Positions 17,152 through 24,331 of a stretch of DNA of 24,338 bases are shown here, piece by piece (positions within the stretch are counted from its first letter, which is position 1; every line of letters begins with the position of its first letter). Below the pieces are notes generated by a model, which saw only the letters and a program-made list of their open reading frames with translations, ran no database searches and was not told the DNA's origin. The DNA is taken from positions 1 through 24,338 of the forward strand of contig NZKZ01000078.1 of NCBI GenBank assembly GCA_002694065.1, in the 5' to 3' direction. The translations under genes and the position numbers were made by a program. The DNA is from Acidiferrobacter sp. (GTDB lineage: Bacteria > Pseudomonadota > Gammaproteobacteria > Arenicellales > UBA868).

Positions 17152-17763
17152 TCAGCCCGACGGTATCGTCTGGCGCATCGACTCGCGGGTCGAAAATTCT
17201 TCATACCACGCGCAGAGGTCCGGATGCCGCTCCCGCCAGTTCAGGTCGTCGAGTCGAAAATCCAGGTAGCCCAATGCGCACCCGGTCGTGAGGTGCCCGA
17301 TGTGGATCTGGCCACCCAGCAGATCCCTATGCCCTGATAGCCAGTCGAGACTGCGATCAATGGCTGCACGCTGGCGCGAGGCCCAAACCGGCCATCGAAA
17401 CTCCTCCGGCCGCCGCTGGGTCTCAATGAACGCCAGCACCGCTGCATCCAGAATGCCGTCCCCAAGGGCCTCGAGCTGCAGTGCTTCAATCCGGATCTTA
17501 GGATCCTCAGGAATCAGTCTCGGGCCAGTGTGAATCCCATCCAGGTATTCACAGATCACGTGGGAGTCGAACAGAGCCTCGCCGGTCTCGGTAATCAGCG
17601 TCGGCACCTTCCCTAGCGGATTCTGTACAGCCAGATCGGTATTGGGATCCCAGGGATCTGTCGCAGCAGATTCAATCTGACCTGATAACCCCAATTCCCG
17701 GATAACAACAGATACCTTTCTCACATACGGAGAAGTGGGCGAATAACGCAAAATCATTGCCAT
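17152..17763 (-). CDS. glutathione S-transferase family protein
   Basis: 203 residues with the two-domain cytosolic GST layout: a thioredoxin-like N-terminal domain (about 1-78) and an all-helical C-terminal domain (about 90-200). Visible marks are the N-terminal strand-helix ILRYSPTSPYVRKVSVVIREL, where S9/S11 take the place of the catalytic residue, NPLGKVPTLI with the cis-Pro of the glutathione site, and the G-site acidic/serine element FDSHVICEYLDG. The short-chain form without an obvious Cys or Tyr catalyst resembles bacterial GSTs of uncertain activity. The ATG at 17761-17763 is preferred over the ATG two codons later because AAGAGG sits five bases upstream. The gene is divergent from dksA and the first of the run leading into smc, though smc may have its own promoter. 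Confidence 0.88.
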   Translation of the reverse strand: MAMILRYSPTSPYVRKVSVVIRELGLSGQIESAATDPWDPNTDLAVQNPLGKVPTLITETGEALFDSHVICEYLDGIHTGPRLIPEDPKIRIEALQLEALGDGILDAAVLAFIETQRRPEEFRWPVWASRQRAAIDRSLDWLSGHRDLLGGQIHIGHLTTGCALGYLDFRLDDLNWRERHPDLCAWYEEFSTRESMRQTIPSG

Positions 17764-17795
17764 AGCGGCCTCTTGGGTTTATTTTCTGGCAGGCA

Positions 17796-17832
17796 TTGCG
17801 GGAAATCGCGGAACCTGATAGATTGCGCCGCC
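17796..17832 (+). promoter_or_regulatory. candidate dksA promoter with GC-rich discriminator
   Basis: TTGCGG (17796-17801) and TAGATT (17819-17824) are separated by 17 bases and followed directly by GCGCCGCC. Each hexamer is only a partial match (three and four of six), so this is a weak prediction. A GC-rich stretch between -10 and start site is the known feature of promoters repressed by ppGpp and DksA. Confidence 0.35.
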
Positions 17833-17842
17833 TTTCTGGCCC

Positions 17843-17858
17843 GCCTTAAGGCATTTTT
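17843..17858 (+). promoter_or_regulatory. short palindrome plus T-run in the dksA leader
   Basis: The palindrome GCCTTAAGGC is followed directly by ATTTTTT, about 25-40 bases before the dksA start codon. The stem can be only three pairs with a TTAA loop, so it is a minimal terminator-like or pause element if it acts in RNA. No attenuator alternative structure is evident. Confidence 0.2.
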
Positions 17859-17881
17859 TAGCGAGGTCTCAGTGTAAACCA

Positions 17882-18331
17882 ATGCCCGCAACAAAGAAAA
17901 AAGCTTCGAAAGCCTCGGAAGAACTGATTCATGGCATCAAGCCGCATCGTCCAAAGCGGGGCGAGCCGTATATGGGGGAAGTTCAAACCGAACACTTCCG
18001 TGCAATCCTGAACGCGTGGAAGCAGGAACTCGTCGAAGACATCGAGCGTACGATGTCGGTCATGCAGGATGAAACAATCAACCTCCCCGATCCCAATGAT
18101 CGCGCAACGCTCGAAACCGACCGCTCCCTGGAGTTGCGGACCCGAGATCGGGAACGGAAACTTATCAAGAAAATCAATGACTCTTTGATTGATCTTGATA
18201 AAGGGGATTATGGTTTTTGCGAAGACTGCGGCATCGAAATTGGGATAAAGCGTCTCGAAGCCAGACCTACCGCGAATCTGTGTATCGACTGCAAGTCGCT
18301 AAACGAAATCCGGGAAAAACAAAGCGCCTGA
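17882..18331 (+). CDS. dksA: RNA polymerase-binding transcription factor DksA
   Basis: 149 residues (E. coli has 151). DksA enters the RNA polymerase secondary channel and, with ppGpp, represses rRNA-type promoters and activates amino-acid synthesis promoters. The coiled coil spans about 35-108, with its tip DPNDRA bearing the two acidic residues D70 and D73 needed for activity. The globular part has a complete Cys4 zinc finger: C113, C116, C134 and C137 in CEDCG and CIDCK. The C-terminal helix NEIREKQ is as in E. coli. The N-terminal 30 residues are basic and vary in the family. The ATG at 17882 lacks a close ribosome-binding site; GAGG lies 14 bases upstream. A strong hairpin terminator follows 46 bases after the stop, making this a single-gene transcript. 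Confidence 0.97.
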   Translation: MPATKKKASKASEELIHGIKPHRPKRGEPYMGEVQTEHFRAILNAWKQELVEDIERTMSVMQDETINLPDPNDRATLETDRSLELRTRDRERKLIKKINDSLIDLDKGDYGFCEDCGIEIGIKRLEARPTANLCIDCKSLNEIREKQSA

Positions 18332-18377
18332 TCCTTGGCTTCTGAGCGCGGAATCCGGTTTCGGACCTGCTCCTCTG

Positions 18378-18402
18378 AAAACGGCGCTACGGCGCCGTTT
18401 TT
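18378..18402 (+). terminator. rho-independent terminator after dksA
   Basis: AAAACGGCGC (18378-18387) and GCGCCGTTTT (18392-18401) pair perfectly over ten bases around the loop TACG. The loop is of UNCG type closed by C-G, one of the most stable RNA tetraloops. The T-run at the stem base (18398-18402) gives the U-tract, and A-rich 5' bases make it partly bidirectional in form, though no minus-strand gene ends here. Confidence 0.9.
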
Positions 18403-18479
18403 ATTTGACGGCCTCCCGCAAGAGCAGGCTGACCCAAGAGAGTACACTACGTTGATTCTCACACCTCACTAATCCCGAA

Positions 18480-19799
18480 ATGCACGATCTGCTTATCCGA
18501 AATGCAACCATCGCCCTGCCCGACGGCGACCTCCTTGAAGGAGACCTCGCCTGCGCGAAAGGACAAATCACCGCTATTGGGCCCCAGATTGGCGGTGATG
18601 GGCGCGAGGAGATCGACGCCGAGGGCAAACTGTTGATGCCCGGCGTGATTGATCCCCAAGTGCATTTCCGCGAACCCGGCGGGACCGAGAAGGAAGACCT
18701 GGCTTCAGGCTCTCGAGCCGCCGTGAGGGGAGGCGTTACAAGTTTCCTTGAGATGCCGAACTGCAATCCCCCCACCATCGATCAGGAGCAGATGGACTGG
18801 AAGATTTCCCGGGGAAGAACCACGAGCGTTGCCAACTTCGGATTTTTCATCGGAGCGACCGTAGACAACCTTGAATCCTTGAATAACGTTCACCCCGCCT
18901 GCGGCATCAAGATCTTCATGGGCTCCAGCACGGGCAGCCTGCTGGTCAATGAGGAAAAAGATCTCGACCGGATTTTCGGTAACGGTGAGCGACTGATCGC
19001 CGTACATGCCGAGGATGAAACCCGGATACGGGAACGTACGACTGCACTGCTGGGTGACACGGAAACCCAAGACTACGCCATTCATTCTTCTATCCGAGAT
19101 GCCAAGACTGCGCTGATTGCCACTGAACGTGCGCTGCATCTCAGCGAAAAATATGGCCGAAGGCTGCATGTGCTTCATCTGTCCACCGCCGAGGAAGTTG
19201 CGCGTTTGCGGGCCGGTAAACCCGACCAAGTTACCTGTGAAGTGCTGCCCAACCATCTTTTCCTCAATACGGATGACTACGCCACTCTGGGTTCGCGGGT
19301 GCAGATGAATCCCCCGATTCGGGATCCGAAGAATGCGGAAAAACTCTGGGCAGGACTGCATGATGGCACTATCGACATCATCGCCACCGATCATGCACCG
19401 CACCTGCTGATAGATAAAGAAAAGCCCTACCCCCGCTCGCCCTCCGGTATGCCAGGCGTTGAGACATCGCTGCCGCTGATGATGACTGCCATGCGCGAAG
19501 GCAAATGCACTCTGGCCCAGATTCTCCGCTGGATGTGTTCAGGACCCGCCGAACTTTACAAAATCGCGAACAAGGGAAGGCTTGACGAGGGCTGCGACGC
19601 AGATCTTGCTTTGGTCGACATTGAGGCATCCAAAGAAGTTCGCGATGAGGAAGTATTCAGCCGAACAGGCTGGAGTCCCTTTTCAGGCCGAGCTCTCAGT
19701 GGTTGGCCAACACACACTATCGTTGGAGGCCGGGTCGTTTTCGAACACGGTGTCATCCGCCCCGGGGTGTTCGGGGAACCGCTCAGCTTCGGCTCCTAG
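18480..19799 (+). CDS. pyrC: dihydroorotase (class I type, first HxH histidine replaced by Gln)
   Basis: 439 residues. It cyclises N-carbamoyl-aspartate to dihydroorotate, the third step of pyrimidine synthesis, in an amidohydrolase (beta/alpha)8 barrel. The N terminus has the small beta domain (about 1-55). The barrel begins with DPQVHFREPG (58-67), where class I enzymes usually read DxHVHxREPG, so metal ligand H is Q60 while H62 and R64 remain. Other sites are intact: K144 in GIKIFMGSSTG (position of the carboxylated lysine), H176 in VHAED, H230/H233 in HVLHLS, and D304 in TDHAPH. My recollection is that a branch of dihydroorotases reads QVHFREPG, so this may be normal for its branch. Allantoinase or hydantoinase activity is possible but less likely. 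The ATG lacks a ribosome-binding site; the dksA terminator lies upstream. Confidence 0.85.
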   Translation: MHDLLIRNATIALPDGDLLEGDLACAKGQITAIGPQIGGDGREEIDAEGKLLMPGVIDPQVHFREPGGTEKEDLASGSRAAVRGGVTSFLEMPNCNPPTIDQEQMDWKISRGRTTSVANFGFFIGATVDNLESLNNVHPACGIKIFMGSSTGSLLVNEEKDLDRIFGNGERLIAVHAEDETRIRERTTALLGDTETQDYAIHSSIRDAKTALIATERALHLSEKYGRRLHVLHLSTAEEVARLRAGKPDQVTCEVLPNHLFLNTDDYATLGSRVQMNPPIRDPKNAEKLWAGLHDGTIDIIATDHAPHLLIDKEKPYPRSPSGMPGVETSLPLMMTAMREGKCTLAQILRWMCSGPAELYKIANKGRLDEGCDADLALVDIEASKEVRDEEVFSRTGWSPFSGRALSGWPTHTIVGGRVVFEHGVIRPGVFGEPLSFGS

Positions 19800-19858
19800 A
19801 GAGACCGACTCCCTATCCGCTGTGCCCGCACTTGCCAAGTCGCGGCGGTCAGCTGGTT

Positions 19859-20479
19859 TCAGGATTGGCTGTCCGTGCGCCTCACAAGCAGTCGACGGTC
19901 TGAAAACGCCTGATTCAGCGTGTTGGCATCCATGTATTCGAGTTCTCCCCCGGCCGGGACACCGCGCGCCAGACGACTGACTGTGATCTCACGTGACTGG
20001 AGCAAGTCACTCAGGTAGTCCGCCGTCGCCTGGCCCTCTACCGTCAGATTCGTGCCCAAAATAACCTCCTGGACGCCGCCCTGAGAGATGAGCTCCAGCA
20101 GGCGTTCAAAACCCAGCTGATCGGGTCCAATGCCGTCAAGGGGTGACAGATGGCCCATAAGCACAAAATAGTATCCGGTATAAGCGCCCGCCTGCTCGAT
20201 GGTATCGAGATCCGCCGGAGTCTCGACAACACACAGCAGCGTTTCATCACGCTTTCCTGAATCACAGACATCGCAAAGCCGATTCTCACTGAAATTGTTG
20301 CAGCGCTCGCAATGATTTACCCCTGCGACCGCGGCCTGAAGCGCCTGCGCGAGCAACTTGCCTCCCTCCCGGTCACGCTCCAGCAGATGAAATGCCATAC
20401 GCCCGGCCGTGCGGGGACCTACTCCAGGAAGTCGACGCAGCGCCTCCTTCAACCGGTCGATGGCTTCGCCGTTAGCCAT
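19859..20479 (-). CDS. recR: recombination mediator RecR
   Basis: 206 residues (family about 200). RecR with RecO and RecF loads RecA on SSB-coated single-stranded gaps. In order: an N-terminal helix-hairpin-helix (LRRLPGVGPRTAGRMAF, 15-30), a Cys4 zinc finger with C57, C60, C69 and C72, and a Toprim domain starting at LLCVVETPADL and containing YFVLMGHLSPLDGIGP. The C terminus is LARGVPAGGELEYMDANTL, the family's conserved Walker B-like ending. Its ATG overlaps the ybaB stop by eight bases (ATGGCTAA), so translation is probably coupled. It ends 59 bases from the convergent dihydroorotase stop, with no clear hairpin between. Confidence 0.97.
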   Translation of the reverse strand: MANGEAIDRLKEALRRLPGVGPRTAGRMAFHLLERDREGGKLLAQALQAAVAGVNHCERCNNFSENRLCDVCDSGKRDETLLCVVETPADLDTIEQAGAYTGYYFVLMGHLSPLDGIGPDQLGFERLLELISQGGVQEVILGTNLTVEGQATADYLSDLLQSREITVSRLARGVPAGGELEYMDANTLNQAFSDRRLLVRRTDSQS

Positions 20480-20801
20480 TCATGCCCGGAATATTAAGCC
20501 CGGGAATATTGATCCCCGATGCGAGTCCTCCCATTTTCTCCTGGGTGACTTTTTCAACCCGGCGCACTGCATCATTCACTGCGGCCGCAATCAGATCCTC
20601 AAGAACTTCCTTGTCATCGCTGGCCAAGGCGTCATCGATAGAGACTCGACGCACGTCATAACGACAGGTCATGACCACCTCGACCATTCCGCCGCCTGAC
20701 GCGCCAGTGACCTCCTCACTCGCAAGAGACTCTTGTGCAGCTTGAAGCTTTTCCTGCATTTCCTGAGCCTGCTTCATGATATTTCCCAAAGGTCCCTTCA
20801 T
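20472..20801 (-). CDS. ybaB: YbaB/EbfC nucleoid-associated protein
   Basis: 109 residues, the family length. It forms a homodimer that binds DNA and is a nucleoid-associated protein. Visible features are the N-terminal helix KGPLGNIMKQAQEMQEKLQ, then VTGASGGGMVEVVMTCRYDVRRVSIDD, with the G-G-G-x-V hallmark strand, and a C-terminal helix ending in KMGGLASG. The tail IPGLNIPGMNG is a short Pro/Gly-rich repeat, common at this end. Its ATG overlaps the dnaX stop as ATGA, and its stop overlaps recR by eight bases. The order dnaX-ybaB-recR is conserved widely in bacteria. Confidence 0.96.
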   Translation of the reverse strand: MKGPLGNIMKQAQEMQEKLQAAQESLASEEVTGASGGGMVEVVMTCRYDVRRVSIDDALASDDKEVLEDLIAAAVNDAVRRVEKVTQEKMGGLASGINIPGLNIPGMNG

Positions 20802-22522
20802 TCACTCTTCCTCTGTTGTTTGCCCGGCCGGACCGATTCCGGCACCACCGTAGCATCAAATGCCGACACCAACCCCTGAACCGTTGGATCATCCATCAGG
20901 GTCTTATAGGCTTGCTCTTTTTCTTCCTGCTCACGTCGGGTACGGGCCATGGCGGGTGTTTCCCCTGACACGTCACCGTCCTCGGCAATATCAAGGCGCA
21001 CGGCAGTCCCACAAAATGCCTCAAGCTTTTCCTCTAGCATCGTCTGTCTCGCAGGGCTGTGCATTGAGCCCAACCCAGGCACGACGGACAGCGTCAGCAC
21101 CTGAGTCTCGGGGTCGTAGGCCTTGGGGCACAAATTCATGGCCAGTTCCTGGGTCACCCCGGTAAAGGCGCTGTCCTCAACAAACGCCGCCCAGACTGCA
21201 GGGTCCAGGACTGACAGATCCTTGTTGTTTTTGCCATTGCCGGCGGGCTTTTTCTCGGCATTGACTGCCGCTTGTCTCAAGCCTCGTGCTGCACTGGACT
21301 TCCCCTCTGCCTCGGACTCTGTTTCTTTTTCTGGGCGGCTCTTTGAGCTTCTCTTACTCACTTTTTTGCCAGGCGTGCCCGCTAAAGATTGAGGAGATGC
21401 TCCTCCCGCGTGAGGGCCTGCGCTGCCCGTCTCTTCGGTATCCGGGGAAAACGTAAACATCCTCAACAGAGTCATCTCAAAACCCGAAGCCGGGCTGGGT
21501 GCCAGCGGCAGATCACGTTTTCCGAGCAGCCCTATCTGATAGTACAACTGGACATCCTCCTTCGACAGGGAAGAGGCTAAATCCTTGACCAGATCTGAGT
21601 CCGCCTGTTTCGCCGCCACCGCCCCGGGGAGGATCTGAAACAGCGAGACATTCTGCAGCACCGTTAGCAGTTCATCTAGCGCACCGGAATAATCAATCGG
21701 GCGCTCGGCCATAGTGGCGACCGTCTCAATCAACCCACTGCCGTCTTTATCGGCCAATGCGCGCAGAAGCGCATCGACGTGATGTGACTCGATCATGCCC
21801 AGCATGTCCCGCACTTCCACACCGGTAACGGACCCATCGCCGAACGCGATACTTTGATCCAGGAGGCTCAAACCATCTCGCATACTCCCGTCGGCAGCCC
21901 GGGAGAGAATGTCCAGACCCTCTTCATCAAAACCGAGACCCTCGGCACGGACAATGGCCTCCAACTGGCCGCTGATTTCCTGGGCCGTCAGCAGGCGCAG
22001 ATTGAATTGCAGGCATCTCGAAAGAATCGTCGCCGGCAGTTTCTGAGGGTCGGTGGTGGCCAACAGGAATTTCACGTGGGACGGCGGCTCTTCCAGGGTC
22101 TTCAAGAGCGCGTTGAAACTGTGTCCGGACAGCATATGGACCTCGTCAATGAGGTAAATCTTGCACTGGCCCTGCGTAGGTGCGTATTGCACGTTATCCA
22201 AAATCTCCCGGGTATCGTCGACTCGGGTCCGGGAGGCGGCATCGATTTCTATGAGATCAATGAATCGTCCCTCGTCCACACCCTCACAGGCGCTGCACTC
22301 ACCGCAGGGTTCGGCCTGCGGGGCCTGCTCACAATTCACCGCCTTCGCCAGAATCCGGGCGAGCGTGGTCTTCCCCACACCACGGGTTCCACTGAAAAGG
22401 AAGGCATGGTGCACCCGATCCTGCAAAATGGCGTTACGCAGAGCGTTGACCACGTGATCCTGCCCAATCACGTCGGCAAAACGTCGAGGTCGCCACTTGC
22501 GGGCAAGTGCCTGATAGCTCAT
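20798..22522 (-). CDS. dnaX: DNA polymerase III subunits tau (and possibly gamma)
   Basis: 574 residues, shorter than the 643 of E. coli tau. It is the clamp-loader ATPase that also links the replicative polymerases and helicase. The AAA+ domain has Walker A GTRGVGKT (45-52), a zinc site (C64, C73, C76, C79), Walker B LIDEVH (124-129), sensor 1 LATTD and the arginine finger SRC region. Domain III ends near 370. A Lys/Ser/Glu-rich linker (about 370-430) then leads to the tau-specific C-terminal domains IV-V. In the linker, codons 386-387 are AAA AAA within GGCAAAAAAGTGAG (minus strand), and a -1 shift would stop after two codons, giving a gamma-like product of 389 residues (see findings). The start ATG has no clear ribosome-binding site. 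It ends in ATGA overlap with ybaB; the SRP RNA gene lies upstream. Confidence 0.96.
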   Translation of the reverse strand: MSYQALARKWRPRRFADVIGQDHVVNALRNAILQDRVHHAFLFSGTRGVGKTTLARILAKAVNCEQAPQAEPCGECSACEGVDEGRFIDLIEIDAASRTRVDDTREILDNVQYAPTQGQCKIYLIDEVHMLSGHSFNALLKTLEEPPSHVKFLLATTDPQKLPATILSRCLQFNLRLLTAQEISGQLEAIVRAEGLGFDEEGLDILSRAADGSMRDGLSLLDQSIAFGDGSVTGVEVRDMLGMIESHHVDALLRALADKDGSGLIETVATMAERPIDYSGALDELLTVLQNVSLFQILPGAVAAKQADSDLVKDLASSLSKEDVQLYYQIGLLGKRDLPLAPSPASGFEMTLLRMFTFSPDTEETGSAGPHAGGASPQSLAGTPGKKVSKRSSKSRPEKETESEAEGKSSAARGLRQAAVNAEKKPAGNGKNNKDLSVLDPAVWAAFVEDSAFTGVTQELAMNLCPKAYDPETQVLTLSVVPGLGSMHSPARQTMLEEKLEAFCGTAVRLDIAEDGDVSGETPAMARTRREQEEKEQAYKTLMDDPTVQGLVSAFDATVVPESVRPGKQQRKSE

Positions 22523-22593
22523 GAAGAGGAAACTGGGGTCATGGCTCGGTAAAGCCTTTCACAAAACGCCAAATTCTGTTCCGAAACAATGGA

Positions 22594-22706
22594 GACGGCG
22601 CCAGCCCGCCCGACCCCGGCACCCGATTTGGATGCTACGGCTGCTTCCTTCCGGACCTGACCGGGTTCACAACCTCTCGCCACCGGGGAGACCGACTGCC
22701 GCCGCC
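22594..22706 (-). ncRNA. ffs: signal recognition particle RNA (4.5S RNA)
   Basis: The RNA contains the diagnostic SRP apical hairpin GGTCAGGTCCGGAAGGAAGC with GGAA tetraloop (22649-22652) and the asymmetric internal loop that binds the Ffh M domain. Next come paired arms CCCCGG and CCGGGG, and the ends pair as GGCGGC with GCCGTC, which sets an approximate size of 113 nucleotides against 114 in E. coli. The ends are inferred from pairing and could differ by a few bases. Bacterial small SRP RNA has no Alu domain, as here. Its position directly before dnaX is common in gammaproteobacteria. A -10-like TACAAT lies about 39 bases upstream of the mature 5' end, leaving a leader that RNase P would remove, as in E. 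coli. Confidence 0.93.
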
Positions 22707-22744
22707 ATATTGGTGCAGGCCTGCTTCTCAGCCGACCGATCCTC

Positions 22745-22750
22745 ATTGTA
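22745..22750 (-). promoter_or_regulatory. candidate -10 box for ffs
   Basis: TACAAT on the minus strand matches five of six positions of the sigma-70 -10 box. The region 16-18 bases upstream holds only AGGGCA-like sequence, a poor -35. A start near 22738 would give a 5' leader of about 32 bases before the mature SRP RNA, similar to the processed precursor known in E. coli. Confidence 0.4.
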
Positions 22751-22790
22751 GCACCTGGTCCAATGACTGCCCTGCTACTGGTGACGTATC

Positions 22791-23459
22791 TCAATGCCGT
22801 CTCAGTACGCAGTACTTGCCATCGGCTGGCGCCCCGTCGAAATAAGATTCTTCCCTGACAGACTCCAGGGTCGCGATTCCAGAAGTTTCGAGCCGCTCAA
22901 TCTCGAGCGAAAACCCCGCTGTCTCCCAGAGGTGGTTGTGGATCGTGCAAGCAAAAGGCGTCCCGGGCTTCAGCACTCGACAGATCTCCCCCAAGGCCTG
23001 CGGGCCCACGTGCCCGTGTGTGAACGTACCGCAACAAATAGCGGCGTCATAACTGCCTTCTGCAATCTCGAGCGGCCTTTCCAGGTCCGCCTCGACAAGG
23101 GACTGATAAATCCCCTTCTTCTCAGCCACCTCCAGCATCTCGGGAGAAAAATCGAGCCCATCACATATCTTGAATCCAAGCTGCGCTAGATACTCCGCAA
23201 CCAGTCCCGTGCCACACCCGACATCCAGAATGAGGGATGACCGGTCTTCCAGGACTTGTGCCAGGATCTCGGCAATCCGGCTGGGAGCGCGGTAGTGAAG
23301 ACCCTGCTCAAGATGCGTATCGTAAGTGGTTGCCCAATCCCGATATAACTCAAGCGCCTGTTTTGGTGTTTCAAGCCCGTACGCACGTTCCAGCAGTTCG
23401 GCAGAGGACGCCTCATCCAGCGAACCGAACTTCGATGATTCATTTTCTGATCTCGTCAT
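22791..23459 (-). CDS. class I SAM-dependent methyltransferase
   Basis: 222 residues. The Rossmann-fold methyltransferase motifs are clear: motif I LILDVGCGTG (76-85) binds S-adenosylmethionine, GLDFSPEMLEVA (about 100-111) is motif II, ADLERPL and YDAAICCGTFTHGHV give motif III/IV, and EICRVLKPGTPF is motif V. The N-terminal YRDWATTYDTHL and the overall pattern resemble the methyltransferase-27 (WBSCR27-like) group, whose substrates are poorly known. AGGGA lies about six bases before the ATG (23457-23459) and supports that start. It follows the M50 protease gene after 21 bases and is probably cotranscribed with it. Its stop lies about 85 bases before the SRP RNA. Confidence 0.85.
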   Translation of the reverse strand: MTRSENESSKFGSLDEASSAELLERAYGLETPKQALELYRDWATTYDTHLEQGLHYRAPSRIAEILAQVLEDRSSLILDVGCGTGLVAEYLAQLGFKICDGLDFSPEMLEVAEKKGIYQSLVEADLERPLEIAEGSYDAAICCGTFTHGHVGPQALGEICRVLKPGTPFACTIHNHLWETAGFSLEIERLETSGIATLESVREESYFDGAPADGKYCVLRRH

Positions 23460-23480
23460 GGTGATCCCTGATGTCTGAGG

Positions 23481-24158
23481 TCAAACAAAGGCAATCCACT
23501 GAAGCAGGCCCGCGCTTAACCCGATGATGGTCGAGAAAATGGGCACCCCCAGAATCGCCAAAGCCACCAGGGCCAGCAGTGCAAAATTCCCGTAACGAGC
23601 ATTGTAGTACCGATAGGCATGGGCCAGTCTGCGCGGCAGAAAATATGGCAGGATGTAATGGCCATCCAGCGCCCCGACCGGCAGCAGATTGAAGATCATC
23701 AGCAGAAGGTTGATCTGCGCCAGATAGATGAAAAACAGCCGCGGTCCGGTATCAGACAGGGAAATCCAGCCCCACTTCAACGCCAATAGATAGGCATTGA
23801 CGCTGATGACGGCCAGCAGGAGGTTCATCAAAGGCCCCGCTGCAGCGACCCACAGCTCGGCATAGCGGGAATTGAATAGCCCGGGATTTGTGGGCACCGG
23901 CTTGGCGTATCCAAAGCCCACAAAGACCACCATTAACAGACCCAGAGGATCAATATGAGCCACCGGATTGACCGTAAGGCGGCCAGCCCGACGGGCCGTA
24001 TCATCCCCAAAACGCAGCGCAGTGACGGCATGCCCGAACTCATGGAAGGATAGCGAAATCATGAGGGCGACCAAAATGACGCCAAACAGCATCCACTGGC
24101 CATCATTTAGCAGAGAAATCATAGTCTGGTTAGCATGTCGGGATGGAACTTGGGCCAT
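23481..24158 (-). CDS. site-2 protease family (M50) membrane metalloprotease
   Basis: 225 residues, an integral inner-membrane zinc protease with about five membrane helices. The active-site HEFGH (H39, E40, H43) sits in the first helix pair and the third metal ligand is D165 in the LDG motif near a later helix, with NLLPVGALDGHY matching the family NxxPxxxxDG pattern. There is no PDZ domain, unlike RseP, so this is the short YwhC-like group with unknown substrates. A second in-frame ATG at 24120-24122 would remove 12 polar residues and start at MISLLNDG; neither start has a good ribosome-binding site. It lies 21 bases before the methyltransferase gene, and its 5' side faces a plus-strand gene across 173 bases. 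Confidence 0.88.
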   Translation of the reverse strand: MAQVPSRHANQTMISLLNDGQWMLFGVILVALMISLSFHEFGHAVTALRFGDDTARRAGRLTVNPVAHIDPLGLLMVVFVGFGYAKPVPTNPGLFNSRYAELWVAAAGPLMNLLLAVISVNAYLLALKWGWISLSDTGPRLFFIYLAQINLLLMIFNLLPVGALDGHYILPYFLPRRLAHAYRYYNARYGNFALLALVALAILGVPIFSTIIGLSAGLLQWIAFV

Positions 24159-24331
24159 CGCCCAAAATTAGCGCCTTGCAGGAATTCTGAGACATTTGTA
24201 AGGTATCTCTTGTCAGGCACATTGCTGTGGGTTTGCATCCAAATCTCTAAACCCTGGGAAGATGGGCTATGACCAGTTAATAGTGCAGACAGATTCACAA
24301 CAATTGCCATCAATTCACGACGGGAGCATAC

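Noticed and set aside
18705..19403. 232-codon minus-strand open frame opposite the dihydroorotase
   Set aside because: It is antisense to the catalytic barrel of a well-conserved enzyme and has no recognisable features.
21854..22552. 232-codon plus-strand open frame opposite dnaX
   Set aside because: It is antisense to the conserved AAA+ domain of DnaX, and no family motif is visible.
24159..24331. Coding frame or promoter in the right-hand gap
   Set aside because: The open frame on the minus strand here has no family resemblance and overlaps the M50 gene start; no -35/-10 pair with good spacing was found on either strand.
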